A DNA stretch of 64,000 nt. Origin: Conoideocrella luteorostrata. Its lineage: Eukaryota > Ascomycota > Sordariomycetes > Hypocreales > Clavicipitaceae. The notes below the pieces were generated by a model that was given only the letters and a program-made list of their open reading frames with translations, searched no databases and had not been told where the DNA came from. The DNA is taken from contig JASWJB010000033.1 of the NCBI GenBank assembly GCA_032433595.1, positions 124,001-188,000 of the forward strand, in the 5' to 3' direction. The position numbers were made by a program, and so were the translations under genes. Below are positions 12,447-24,867 of the stretch, in pieces. Position 1 is the first letter of the stretch. Each line of letters starts with the position of its first letter.

Positions 12447-13839
12447 ATGGGTTTCACCGATTTCCTCTCCGACGCTGGCCTGACCCGTGAGTCTTCCTTT
12501 GTGTACCGCAAAGTCTGTTTCTGCGACGTGGCGGGCGAATAACCCCCACCCCCGCTGTGGTCTTGCAATATCACAGTTTCTTGCTGGGCTCCGTTCTGTC
12601 AGGCTATGGACACGCTTGATGGAAACACGACGTACTGATGATGTGGATCTTATAGTCCTGAACAACTGGGTTCAGACTCGCTCTTACATCACTGGGTATG
12701 TTTTGTGATTTTTTTCCCTTTGGCAAATTTCATGCCGTTCGTTTTGGTGGGGGATTGGTGAGGGGACGCCATTGCAGCACGGAAGGGCGCGAAATGATGA
12801 AAAAAATAAGCTTGCAGCTTTTTTACCGACTTGAATGGCAACGTTCTTCGGATCTAGCCATTGGCGGTTTATTTATAAACATTTTTCTACCTGTTTCGTT
12901 AGCTTGCGCGTCTGAGCAACGTCGGACCTTGCATATGACGCCTGCTGGGCACTAAGGATGCAAACCGCGAGCTCAAGCATCGCATCTACGTACTCCCCCT
13001 TCATATTTCCGCATGGGCTGCCATCACTTTTATTTTTTTAATGACGAGGGATCTTTGTGCTGACTTGCTCGACTCTTGATAGCTACTCTGCCTCCCAGGC
13101 CGATGTAGCCTGCTTCAAGGCTCTGAAGTCCAGTCCCGATGCCCAAAAATTCCCCCACGCCGCTCGCTGGTACAAGCACATCGCCAGCTTCGAGGCTGAC
13201 TTCTCCAACCTCACTGGTGACGCCAGCAAGCCCTATACTGTCTATGGCCCGGATGCCTCCGTACTCACCGTGAACCCTGCTAAGGCCCCAGCCGCCGACG
13301 ACGACGATGATGTCGACCTGTTCGGCTCTGACGAAGAGGAGGATGCCGAGGCTGCACGTGTCCGTGAGGAGCGTCTGGCCGAGTATCGTAAGAAGAAGGA
13401 GGCCAAGCCTAAGACCATCGCTAAGTCTGTCGTTACTCTTGACGTCAAGCCTTGGGGTACGTAGACTCTCCTGTTTCAGTATTGATATGGCTATGCCCAC
13501 CAGCGTGCGCTTGAAGCATTGAAATCACCACGACAGCAGGTCGTAGGGTTACCAACATGCCTCGCTTCTTTCAGGCAGTATGGGAACACAGGCTGATATG
13601 AATCTACAGATGATGAGACCGACATGAAGGCTCTGGAAGAGTCCGTCCGCAGCATTGAGAAGGATGGTCTCGTCTGGGGTGCCTCTAAGCTTGTCTCCGT
13701 CGGTTTTGGCATCAAGAAGCTCCAGATCAACCTCGTCATTGAGGATGAAAAGATCTCTCTGTCCGAGCTCGAGGAGGAGATCCAGGAGTTCGAGGACTAC
13801 GTCCAGTCCACTGACGTTGCCGCCATGCAGAAGCTTTAA
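12447..13839 (+). CDS. translation elongation factor eEF1B alpha (EF-1 beta), GDP/GTP exchange factor
   Basis: Four exons: 12447-12486, 12656-12695, 13083-13456 and 13610-13839, 227 aa. It recharges eEF1A with GTP during elongation. The N-terminal GST-C-like region contains [20 protein letters not shown] highly acidic linker follows ([16 protein letters not shown]), then the C-terminal exchange domain with [31 protein letters not shown] and the terminal [10 protein letters not shown]. Two 40-base exons near the 5' end and a 387-base second intron fit the usual 5'-intron-rich structure of this gene in fungi. Length is normal for the family (about 205-230). Confidence 0.95.
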
Positions 13840-14680
13840 ATGCGTTTCACCATCAATCCCACGCATTTGAGCTTGCCCTAGTAACTCTCTATACGCACCC
13901 CGCAACTCTCACAACGTCACCACCAACCATTTTTTCCCGCGTTCATAGGGGATCTGTTCATGAGTTGCCCCGTTGTAATGAGATTTATCTGTCATCAAAA
14001 TTCGAGCCAACGGGAAGACGAGCAGAGAACCCTACAAGAAATCTTCGGGTTTTGCAGTGTGGGTTCACTCTTTTAATGAAGAAAAAAATATGAAAATATG
14101 AATTAACACGCCAATTGCGATGAGGGGACATGGGACATTAGCATTATGACGGATTGGAAGGGTAGTAGCACACTCATACATGCAATAAGACGATTGACAG
14201 TTACTCCGTGATCATAGACAAGTAACCATTTTTGTGGTAAATTGAAAATATACTCGATAGTTTTCTTTGTCGTGATTTCATGGCGTCCCTGATGTTTCAC
14301 TGGTGAAATGGCTGCCTGGAAATAATATGCAAATCCAGAACCAGGCACACGCACGAATCCTTGGCTACATGTTTAGCTGTTTGACGTAGGAATCATATTG
14401 TCTCGTACATGTAGATCATGTTCACATTGACCAAGATTATATAAGCCACAATTATTTTCTCTACAGCTTGCGTATAACAAAGTTGGAGAGCCTACCAACC
14501 CCTTGCTGCGTTTCAACGCCTCTGTTCTTGGTATACATAACGCCACATTGCCGTGCGAGCCCCTTGCTATCATTTAATACAAAAGCTAGCAACGAGTATT
14601 ATTCGTTCTGTGTTCTTTAATTTGGCACGAGCAGAAGCACAAGGAATAAAACCCCCCCCTCCGGCCCCCACAAAAAAAAA
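13840..14680. other. convergent intergenic region, eEF1B / RAD16
   Basis: Both flanking genes end here. The sequence is A/T-rich and should hold two polyadenylation regions. No ORF or RNA gene was recognised. Confidence 0.4.
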
Positions 14681-17600
14681 TCAGGTGCCTCTGAACAAGA
14701 ATTGCATATCCTCTGGGCTCAGACTCTCCATAGCCTTGTCGTCTGCATTGATTGTGGAGTGAATCATGTTGGTCTTCTTCTCCTGAATCAACACCATACG
14801 GCTTTCAACCGAGTCTTCGATACACAAACGTGTGATGGTGCAGGGGCGCGTTTGTCCGATGCGATGGCATCGATCGGCCGACTGCCATTCGGCGGCAGGA
14901 TTCCACCATCTGAATAATACGTTAGTGAGCGCATATATTATGTGCCTTTGGTCAATACTCACGGATCAACAATGAATACTCTCGACGCCTCGGTAAGGTT
15001 CAACGCCACGCCGCCTGCTTTAAGGGAAACAAGGAAGCATTCTACATCTACATTGTTCATGAAGTGCTCAATGGACGCTTGACGTTGTGCAGGCGTCATA
15101 GTGCCATCAAGCATAACGGTAGTGATGCCTGCCCGGCGCAGTCGCCATTCAATCAACTGCAACATAGTTGTGAACTGGGAGAAAATAATGGACTTATGCG
15201 ATGTATTGTCTGAGCGGAGCTTGTGCAGCTCGTGGACGAGCAGTTCGATCTTGGAAGACGAAGTCCAGTTTTCCATCTTGATCCGGTTGATGATGGACGT
15301 CTTCTTAACCAGGCTTTCATCCTGCTCAATCTCGGGCTGTTCCAGGTCGATTGACAGGGGGATATGGCAGCTTGGACAGTCCGGGTTGTCTGTCGATCGA
15401 ATGTAGCTGGACACACAGGCTCGACAAAAATCATGTTTGCAGCGACTTCGAATAGTATCCTCGGCTGGCTCGTCGCAAATGCAGCATACCAAAATATTTT
15501 GCCCACCTTCAGCATTCTTTTTCAAGATCAAATCAGGATGATCAGCAACCTGACGCATCTGCATAATAAGACCGAAAATGTTGGCATAATTATTCAGAAG
15601 CACACCCTGGGCAACGTAGGTGTCAAATTTGCGCTGTCCATTGGTCATGATGCTGCCAGCGAAGTCATTTTCTTCCTCGCCAAAAAATTGTCTGTCGACA
15701 TATATCTCCTTGACAGGCAACTCCATGGAATTTGTATGATCTCTCTTGAGACGACGCAGCATAATTCGGTCCGTCATCAATCGAAGTTTTCGAAATGCCT
15801 CACGACCCGGTCCGATATTGCCAAACTTCTGAATAGGGTTAAGAAGCTCCTGATTAAAAACAGAGACATGTTGCATACCCGCGTGTTTGCAATGTGTGCA
15901 GCGACTGTCGTCGTTCATACTCCATTCAAGGGTTGAGCATGGACATTGCTTACACAAATATAGTGCAAATGGCTTGGTGTTGAGGAATCGAATCAAGGAG
16001 AAAAACTCTCCGATTCGGTTTTGCAGCGGTGTTCCTGTAAGACACCAGCGATAGCTTGTTTGTAGAGCGAAGCAAGCTTTGGCGGTCATTGTAGATCGTG
16101 TCTTGATGCTGTGAGCTTCATCGAGGATAACGCGGTGGAAGTGAATAGAGTGTATGACACTCTTCTCTTTATGAATACCATTCTTTCGCTTGAAGCCCTT
16201 CTCCTGTTTCCTGTACATCGACTCTAAACTATTGTACGACATCATGATAACGTCGTAGGCTTTCAACTCTTTGATTGTGATATTTTTGCACTTTTGATTC
16301 GTTCCGTGAAAGACAAAAGTCTTAAGAGTGCCATCCGTATAAGACTTGATCTCTGACTGCCACTGCATCAGAGCGACTGGTGGAACAAGAACTAGTGATG
16401 GTTGTTTCGCTGGATAATCAGACATGACAAGCGATACCGCTTGAATAGTCTTTCCAAGCCCCATTTCATCGCCAAGCAAGCCACCTTTCCACTCCATCTT
16501 TTCCATTTCTTTCATCCAAGCCAAGCCTTCCAACTGAAATGGCTTCATTTGTCTTGAAATGGTTTTAGGCTGCAGTGCCATACCAGCTTCGATTACTGGC
16601 ATCTTCTCCAAATCATCCCACATGTTGAGGATTTCCGGATGGTGAGTTTCAAGGCGATCGCGTTCCTTCTTACGGCGTCGCGAGTTACCTGATCTGTATG
16701 CTCGACGCTGGGTTGCGATCCTGCGCATGTCCGTCAAGGCTTCTGCAGACTCTTCAGCATCACTAGAGTTAGACGAGTCGATAGCAGCCGCAACAGAAGA
16801 TGTTGAGGACGGTCCGGAGGTAACGCTGACGTCTTCTATTGCGTCCTCTTCCTCATCTCCTGAATCTTCAATGACGTTTGTCGCACGTCGACCACGCTTA
16901 GTTGTCTTTGCGGATATCACAGCATTCGAAGTGGATGCTATTGGTCTAGCTCGACCCTTTCCCTTTGCCTTCGCGGCCTTGGGCTTTGCAGGTTGCTTTC
17001 CCTTTTTCTTTGACAGTGGCTCATCGTCCGAGTACGAATCCAACATTGTATCATCGTCCTCGACGCGTACCGCTTCGCTCAGTTCGTCAGAATCCGCAAA
17101 AGACGCGTCATCCTCCGAATAGTCTGGTGGATCAGAGAGTTCGCTTTCCAGTGCCGCTGCGGCAGCAATTTCAGCATCCATATCAATATCTGATGGTGGC
17201 GGGTCTTCAGAGTCTGGAATAGTTCTGCTCTTTTTCGCTGGCGGAGCTAATTGAATGGATGAGCGGGTCGAGGCTCGCCCGCGCTTGGAAACACCGCGTG
17301 TAGGTAAGGGTGATGAGAAGGCGTTTGCTGCAGTGACCCGGCTGCTTTTCCGCAAAGACGCGGTTTGCGGCAACGACATCTCATCGGCCTTTGCAAATTC
17401 TTCTTCTTGAAGTCTTCGAGCTGTTTTAGAATCCCTTTTGATATCCGGGAAATCATCATCATCGTCATCATCATCATCACCATCCGAGTCGACTATTTCG
17501 GTCAATTTCTTGCCCTTGGTAGAATTCAATGAGTACATGCTATTTCTTAATGCCCGGTCATTGTCAAAATCGTCTCGACCGGCCTTACTGGGCAGTTGTA

Positions 17601-18100
17601 CTTCTAATGATGGTTTTGATGTCTTAGAAGAGGCTGAGCACTCAGCCATCAAGGGCGTTGGAACCTTGCTAGTCGCCGGCGTGGAGTATTCGCCGTCAGA
17701 GGATAGGTCCTGAGGTGTGGGAGTAGTAGAGACTGAGAGGTTGCTGACTGCTGAAACTTTGCCTCGTCGTCTGTTGTTGCCCGTCTGAAAAGTGGGCGAT
17801 GAAGCTGCAGAAAGCTCATTGCTCACAAGAAGGGACGCACGAGATGGTCGACCTCTCGGTCTTTTGACTGGTGCAGCCGAGTCGCTAGAGACTATAATCT
17901 CATCCGCGTTGGCAGGTTTAGAGGACACAGATCTAGTCCGCCGGACTCCATTGAGTTGAGATAAACCCTCTATAAATCGACAAAATCGAGTTAGAAACGA
18001 TCGGCCCGTTGGAGAATTTGGAGAATTTCGTTTTCATCAACTTACCACCGCTTGGCAATGCTGACCCACCAGCTTGAAGAGAACGACGTCCACGAGCCAT
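14681..18100 (-). CDS. RAD16: RAD16-like SNF2 helicase with RING finger, global-genome nucleotide excision repair
   Basis: Three exons: 18100-18046, 17969-14963 and 14909-14681, 1096 aa. Yeast Rad16 with Rad7 forms NEF4, an ATP-dependent sensor of DNA damage in silent DNA. The N-terminal 400 or so residues are low-complexity, Ser/Lys-rich and acidic, including an aspartate run from a GAT repeat. The SNF2 ATPase has [11 protein letters not shown] near residue 520, DEAH near 637, and C-terminal motifs [11 protein letters not shown] and [17 protein letters not shown]3HC4 RING finger (CCICD, CKHDFC, CPSC) sits at about 847-888 inside the helicase, the Rad16/Rad5 architecture. The first exon encodes only [18 protein letters not shown]. 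The gene is divergent from RAD7. Confidence 0.95.
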
Positions 18101-19384
18101 GGTGCCAGGGCTGCCTTACCGGACAAAAGCTGGGGTAAGGACAGGGTATATAGTTGGGATTATTCGGAGAAGCACTAGTCTGATGTGCCAGAACCAGAAT
18201 ATTGCTTGCTTCTGCAGCTGCCAATGAGAGATTGGTAAATCGACAAACAGTTGCTTCACAAATAATTCGGATGTTAAGCAGTGCAGCAGGGAGACGCTGC
18301 CAATGTTGTCACCAGGCGTCGATCACGGGCGGAGCGAAAGTCGTAGAGGCCCAAATGAGCGCCGGCATCCAATTAGCTAGTCCGTAAGGCAGCGTTCATT
18401 TGGACGAAAGAAGAAAGGCAAAATGAAGATAGTCTGAGGACTTTTGAGGGGAACACGCAGCATCAAAAGTGTTGCTAGAATCACAGCATAGTGACTCTTT
18501 CTCCACTCGTGCAAGAACCATGAATGGGGGGAACGCAAGGGGCAAAAAGTTGCCACTGTGTTCCAGTGTTCGCTGGAGATTTTTTTTTTGCGGCGTTCCC
18601 TTTACGCCAATGATGACGTCCAGTACCTGATCACAGTGTTTGTCAACGCATAAGCGTCAGCCGCGTTGCCAATTGAACACGAAAGCACGTGCTCAGGGGC
18701 AGGATCTAAAGAGACAGTGTATCGATCCATACGCACTGTCTCAACCATTCGCTATGCAGTCTGTCGCTCGTGTAGCTGTGCACACTGCACAGTGTGAGCT
18801 GATTCTGCTAGTCCTGAGAAAGTTCCACTCTGCTGGCGGCGTGCAGGTACCGTGAGAATGCAAACACAGACAGGTAGGTCGCAGGTAGCGCAAAGAGAAC
18901 GCCAGGTCACATCTCTTTGACAATTTGTTCATGCCGCAATCTCGTCGCAATCTCGCCGCTGCTTTTTCAGCCCTATCATTGTATTTCCTTCAACCGATTC
19001 ATAGTATGCTGTATTTATGACTTATTGATCAACCTGACGGCAAAATGATGAATCAACATCTGCCGATGTCATAGACATTGACTCACTGGCGAGAATCAGC
19101 CCAAGAGTTTCACACAAGACCTGTGGGTCACAGTGAGTAAACTAGCACGTATGCACAGTACGGGTCTAGCACTTCACCAATCCGTTGATCAAGGCAATTG
19201 CAAGCAGCGCAAGCCAGAACAGCTCAAGGACGGCTTTTTGAACTCGTGTCGCCCTTCCAAACGATATAGGTGTCCTCGCTGCGGAGAATATTCCTGAGGC
19301 ATCGCACACACCCTCATTTACCTTTATCGACCGAACGAAAGGGTATTTGACGAAATACAGTCAAGTATCCACGCAAGCTGAATC
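18101..19384. promoter_or_regulatory. shared RAD16 / RAD7 divergent promoter region
   Basis: 1.28 kb separate the two inferred start codons. No ORF here is convincing. The region contains several dispersed short direct and inverted repeats but no exact TACGGAGTA copy. Its position suggests joint control of two subunits of one complex; that is inference. Confidence 0.5.
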
Positions 19385-21421
19385 ATGTAAGCCGCACTCG
19401 TTGCGTATGTGTGCTGCCTCATCTTGAACTTCATAGGCTAACAACTGTATCGTCAAAGGGCTCGCAGAAGTCGAGCCCAGAATCAAAACCAGGGCGAGTC
19501 ATCGAGACCGACCCGAAACATCACCGGACCGTAAGAACATGTCTCTCTTCTCGTGTCTGCTTATGTATTAGGCCTAACATGGAATATCTAGTCAGTCTGC
19601 TTTGACGGACTTTCTCGCCGTAAGTTTCCACTCCTCGCGTATGATTGCGAACATAGCTCACATCACATTCAGTCGCATAACATCTCAGCCCGGCAAATCC
19701 GTGACGATGCGGAGCTGCGTCGCATGGAAGCGAACAACCGCGCCAATCTGAACGGAGAAACCCCTGCTGATGAAGTGGAAGCTGCCGTTGCTGAATCAAG
19801 TCGTGGCAGGCGGCAGTCCAATCGCGGTGGGGATGACGCTGATGATGCCATAAAGTCAAACCGGAAGAAAAATGAGCTGAAAACCATCGAAAAAATTAAA
19901 GCTAGCAAATCCTTCCAGAAGCGCAAGAAGCATGCCGAAGATTCAGACGATGAGGATGAGATTGCCCGAGCCATCTTCGAAGCGCGTCATGCGCCATTAC
20001 CCGGTCAGATGGAAAACTGTGCCATTTGTGACAAGCGGTTTACCGTAACGCCCTATTCTGTGGCTGGCCCCGATGGTGGTCTTCTTTGTGCGCCTTGTGG
20101 TCGAGAAATCGCAAAGGAGCGCCAAGGGCCGCAGCCAAAGAAGAAACCGAGAAAACAGACCGGTGGCATTGGCTCTCGCAGAAACATTCAAAGTCGAATT
20201 CTTGACGGCGATGTTGGTACCAAGAGTCTGGCGACACTTTGTGTGCAAACGCTCGCCAAGAATGTGGATATGGCCGAAAGTTTGGGTGACCTGCCGGAGC
20301 ATCTTATTGACAAGATTGCCCGAATATTCTCCAAAAGAAGACTATTGCGATCCGAGACATTGCCTTTATTTGCACAACCAACTACTGAAAGCATTAAGAT
20401 TTACGATGGTGCGAACTTGAGAGATCAAGACTTCGTCAGCATCTTTCAAGTTGCGCCAAGTCTACGTCAATTCAAGGCTCGCTCAGCTATCCAGTTTAAA
20501 GACGAAGTCATGGACTATCTTTTGTCTCGTAATATTGCTTTGGAGAGCTTTTATCTGCATGGGGCGAACCTTCTTAGCGAGGATAAGTGGCATGAGTTCT
20601 TTGTTAAACAGGGACAAACGCTCAAAGGCGTGCAAGTATACTACACAGACAAGCATTTTGGCGATGACTCCATCGATGTTATGGCAACTCACAACCCTAA
20701 CCTTATCCGCCTCAAGATCGAGAACAACCAAAGTTTAACTGGAAAGGGCGTAGAATCCATTGGTAATCTATCGGCCCTTGAGCACCTAGGCCTGCAGCTG
20801 CAGAACTCTTTGTCTTCGGCATCCATTAACACTACCGTGTCCAAGATCGGACCCAAACTCAAGACACTCTCGCTTAAAATTGTACCCAAGGCCGACGATA
20901 CTGTTCTACAGACGATCCATGAATCATGCCGGTCTCTCACCAAACTCCGCATTACCGACAGCGAGCGTATGACCGACCAAGGATTTGTGCATTTGTTCAA
21001 AGACTGGGAAAACCCCCCTCTGCAGTTATTAGACCTTCAAAAATGTCGTTATGTCGACGCCAGTCGTCCACGCCTCAATGACGAAAATATTGGTCTCTGT
21101 AGTGAAGGCTTCAAAGCCCTCATGGCCCATTCAGGTCAGAGGCTGGTAGATTTGAACGTCCATGCTTGTCGTCACATTTCACAACAGGCGTTCGAAGAAG
21201 TTTTCCATCAGACAGCCGTCTTTCCAGAATTAAGACGCCTGGAAATCAGTTTTTGCGAAGAGATTACTGACTTCTTGCTGGGGTCTATTTTTCGCGCTTG
21301 CCCCAAGATTCGAGAGGTCAATGTATTTGGGTGTATGAGGGTCAAGGAAGTGAGGGTTCCGAGGGGAGTGATTCTCGTGGGAGTACCTAATGCTCAAGGA
21401 ATGATCACAGAAGGCACATAG
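19385..21421 (+). CDS. RAD7: RAD7-like leucine-rich repeat repair protein
   Basis: Exons as modelled: 19385-19386, 19459-19530, 19592-19619 and 19673-21421, 616 aa. Partner of Rad16 in NEF4 and of a cullin ubiquitin ligase in yeast. Family marks are GPQSALTDFLASHNISARQIRDD near the N-terminus, a zinc-binding-like block CAICDKRF...CAPCGRE, an F-box-like LPEHLIDKIARIF stretch, then leucine-rich repeats of the cysteine-containing type to the end (LLDLQKCRYVD, LVDLNVHACRHIS, RRLEISFCEEITD, REVNVFGCMRV). Exons 3 and 4 are solid. The frame of exon 2 has no ATG; the only start I find is AT at 19385-19386 joined to G at 19459. A shorter start at 19724 would drop the conserved LTDFLA block. Confidence 0.88.
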
Positions 21422-21816
21422 GTTTGCATTAACGGAGAGGGGCTTTTTCTTTTCAGAGGCTTGAGCAGTAACCTACGGCGGGGTGAAAGGCGTCAGGAGT
21501 TTTTCATGCAACTATTTACCCGGCTGCAGCAGATATCGGTTGGACGTTGGAGAAGGGTGTGCAATTATGCTCAAATTTATGCAAGGTTGATGGGAATAAC
21601 GAAGAGGCATTGCAAGACCATAAATTCAACGCTAATGGAGCACCATGAATATGTACAACTCGCCATACCCCTAGACTCTCAATGCCACATGATGATACTT
21701 CACGGTTTGTGTCCCACCTGTCGCTCCCCGTACCATGGCATGTGTCGCTTGACGCCAGGCTACTGTGTGTATCCGCTCCACCCTCCGCAGTATCCATCAA
21801 CGGCCGTTGAAGGAAA
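21422..21816. other. convergent intergenic region, RAD7 / lipase
   Basis: 395 bases between two stop codons. Nothing coding was recognised; 3' processing signals are expected but not identified. Confidence 0.4.
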
Positions 21817-23012
21817 TTACTTTGTGCCATTCTTGACAAATTCCTGGTCCTTCTGACTCCACTCATTGAGACGCTGCTCCAGTTCTTCATTCGAGGGATC
21901 ATCTCGCCTCCACCCATCGAGACGGTGATCTTGAGGTCTGATAGAAACATCATCCCGCTTCCACTTGAGGGGGAAGCCGGAACAACCAGATGTGTCGCCA
22001 AGATAGTGCAAATGGGCAGTGACATCGAGGCCAAAGGTCCCACCGTTGCACTCAGTGTTGGCAATGCCTCTACAAACCTCGACTTGGCTAATAGGATAGT
22101 CATTCTGTGAATCCCTCCCATTAGACAACCAATACTCCGGAGAAATATGTCTGTAGCCAACGAAGATAGGAGGCAGCCTCGGGACTGGATCAGCGTCATG
22201 AGTGATCCGCCATTGACCGCCAGGCTGGCTGGTCATCCAATTAGCAAATGCATCGTTGCCGACCCGCGGAGAGCCATAGGTGTAGACATCGACTGGGAAG
22301 CCATTACGCCGCATATATGCAGCACCAAGGGTAGCTACGGAACCACCCAGGGAATGACCTGTAGCAACAAGGCGATATCCAGGGTATTGATCGCGAGCAG
22401 TCTTCATGGCTCTGGTGGCAGAGTCTTGGATCTCTTCCCAGCTTTTGGCAAAGCCGGTGTGGACTTTGCAATCATTGACAAAGTCGCATCTCTGCCAGGC
22501 AAAGATAATGTCTGTGATGAAGTTGCGGATGTTGTTGCTTCCGCGGACGGACAGAACGATTTCCTTCCTGATCTTATCTACAGCAACGTAGGCACCAATG
22601 CCGGTGTATTGGCCGCTGTGGTGTCCGATGTTAGCAGGGAGGAATTATATGAGCCCCTTGGTTCGGGAAGAAATGGGACTTACACAAATGAGTCCACGAC
22701 GGTTGCCTTGTTCCGCTGAACAAGGGGACAGGCGTTTTTGCCACAGATAACGGTTTTGCCAGGGTCGGCATTGAAGTTGCAGTATGCGGCGGCGGCATGC
22801 TGGACGTAGTACTTTATGCTGGTAAAGTCTTGCTCGGACAAATCGTCTAGGAGTGGATACTTGAATTAGCTGGACGGCGCGTTCGCAAGTCCATAGCAGG
22901 CGTATCAATACTGACGTCTATCCTCAAGCGATCTGGCATAGTCCTCGACGGTACCAATCGGCGTGCCTGCTGCCAGGAAAGCGAACCAAAGAGCAGAGTT
23001 CAACCACAACAT
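21817..23012 (-). CDS. secreted class 3 (fungal) triacylglycerol lipase
   Basis: Three exons: 23012-22916, 22846-22684 and 22615-21817, 352 aa. It should hydrolyse long-chain acylglycerols outside the cell. The N-terminus (MLWLNSALWFAFLAAGTPIG) is a signal peptide. Lipase_3 blocks follow in order: YVQHAAAAYCNF, TGIGAYVAVDK, VHTGFAKSW, the nucleophile elbow GHSLGG (Ser near 175), YTYGSPRVGN, the catalytic Asp in HDADPVPRLPP, and the catalytic His in TAHLHYLG. The mature-region cysteines CNF, CGKNAC and CRGIANTEC are typical of the Thermomyces/Rhizomucor lipase group. The C-terminal tail of about 50 residues (RDDVSIRPQDH to the end) is charged and longer than the core needs. Confidence 0.93.
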
Positions 23013-24867
23013 CTTCTCTCAAGTATAGACTGGAATGTAATATATGTACAAAGAGTTTTCCGGCCAAATATTTTTCAACCTGAAAGCAGTGAAGCCGAGG
23101 CTGATTATGGTTCAACTTGTCCAAGCAAGAGTCTACAATTTTGCACGGGGAAACCGCCCTCATCTTATAGTAGTCGCCATTTTCTCGGCCCCCAAAACTG
23201 CCGTGCTTATAATAGATAATCGTTGCTTGAACTTGACGGAGAGGTAGATACAAGACCACCCAAGCTCCCCCAAGCTGGTGCTGACCGCCCTGTCTTCCCA
23301 CGGCAGTGGATACGCAATATCTCTAGCCTTACTATTCCCTGCGTTTCCAAGACGTGGCCGGCAGAGAACAGACGAAGACAGACCCATGTTATCTGACGTT
23401 TTTTGTTCTCGGCGTACGCCAAGACGAGCCAAGTCCTTCCTCTGAACAGAAGGTCAGTAAAGTCAACAGGCTTTGAAGCTTTCCCAATGCCATGGAACTC
23501 CTCCGGCGGACGCACTACTTGAGCCGGGGTGGGTTGCGTTTATCCAGCTCAACAACTCGAACGACGGAAGGGCCTTCCCGGGCAGGGATGGAGGATATGC
23601 CGTGAGAAGTCTTGGGCCGGGGCAAGGCGCCTGAAGGGGTAACTCGGTCCGTCTTCCGTCCCAGCAGCCATGATGGTGGTAAGCTCAGAGCTCAGCAATG
23701 TGATTTGCAGCATGGTGCTGATGATAGCTATTGCAAACTAGGACTCGGATCGGAAGATTGGATCTGGGTAGGCCATGGGCTAGTTGGTTAGTAGGTCAAA
23801 CCTATTGGATTAGTAACTGCTACGCAGATCCCTGTTGCATTCGATGTTCGTGATGATGGGGGTTAGGCTGATAAGCTGCGGTGGGAATAGTAAGATGGGA
23901 TGGATGGGCACGTTTGGGTTGAGCGATGTGGCCATGTGCCCCATGTGCCCATGTGCCACTCCGATGCCCCTCCGGCGGTGCCCCTCCAGCCCAGGCGAAA
24001 GTTGGACCAGGGATGACCGCAAAGACAAGTTGGCGGGGCGTCGCGCCCAAGGCACGTACGGCACAAGGCGGGGTGGGTAGTGGTTGAGGTACGGGGAGTT
24101 CAGAGGGAATACGGGGCGTGTTGCGGCGTCACCTAGGTACGTAATATGGCAAGGAGCTAACTACCTTGGTCACTTACTTAACCACCGGGTAGGTTAATTC
24201 CGGAGTGCTCTTTACGAGGTATGTAACTTGACCGTGGCCAAATAAAGAGCCCATACGCACGGAGTAGATGTGGCTGAGACGATGCAACGGACCGACTGTT
24301 CATACGGAGTGCTATTTTTGTACTCCCGTGGGCATGATAGCAACGGCTGAGGGCCATCAATATTGAGGCCAAGTTAACCGCTTGCTTACTATAACTTTAT
24401 GATGCAGCAAGAGTCAGCGTATCGCGACCGACGCGTGAGCATCCATGTGCATGTCTATACCCATACCCATACCCATACCCTGGGCACAATCAAAGTGCCC
24501 GAGGATGACATAAAGCATCGGGCCGCCCGGAACACTGCTGTAGGGTAATAATTTCGTTGTCCTCTTTATATTACCACGTTTCCAGGCGAGAAGAAATTCA
24601 GCCCATGATAAGGCTGTATGTGACGCAGCCCGTGTTTGATTGGTTCAGTTTGAGCCTTGCCTTCGCGAGCCATGCTGGAATTGTTGGTCGTAACCATGCC
24701 GCTTCATGCAAGACCCCCGTTTTGGATCAAGAACAGTCCACGTGAACAGATGCAGATAGCTTAGTACTCGCATCGTAGACTGTTTTAGGATCTGCCAGCA
24801 TCCCACCTACTTCTGAAACCCAGCCTCGACACTGTTACTCGTATTTCCTGGTCATTTACGCCTTAAC
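23013..24867. other. intergenic, 1.85 kb, no gene seen
   Basis: Upstream of both the lipase (-) and the M3 peptidase (+). It contains four tandem ATACCC units at 24457-24480 and a repetitive CCATGTGCCC stretch near 23930-23960. No frame reads like protein. Confidence 0.45.
24457..24480. repeat. (ATACCC)4 short tandem repeat
   Basis: Four exact hexamer units in the intergenic region upstream of the M3 peptidase gene. It is too short to be telomeric and the unit does not match TTAGGG. Confidence 0.85.

Noticed and set aside
24457..24480. telomere-like repeat
   Set aside because: The unit ATACCC differs from the fungal telomere unit TTAGGG/CCCTAA, and there are only four copies in an internal location.
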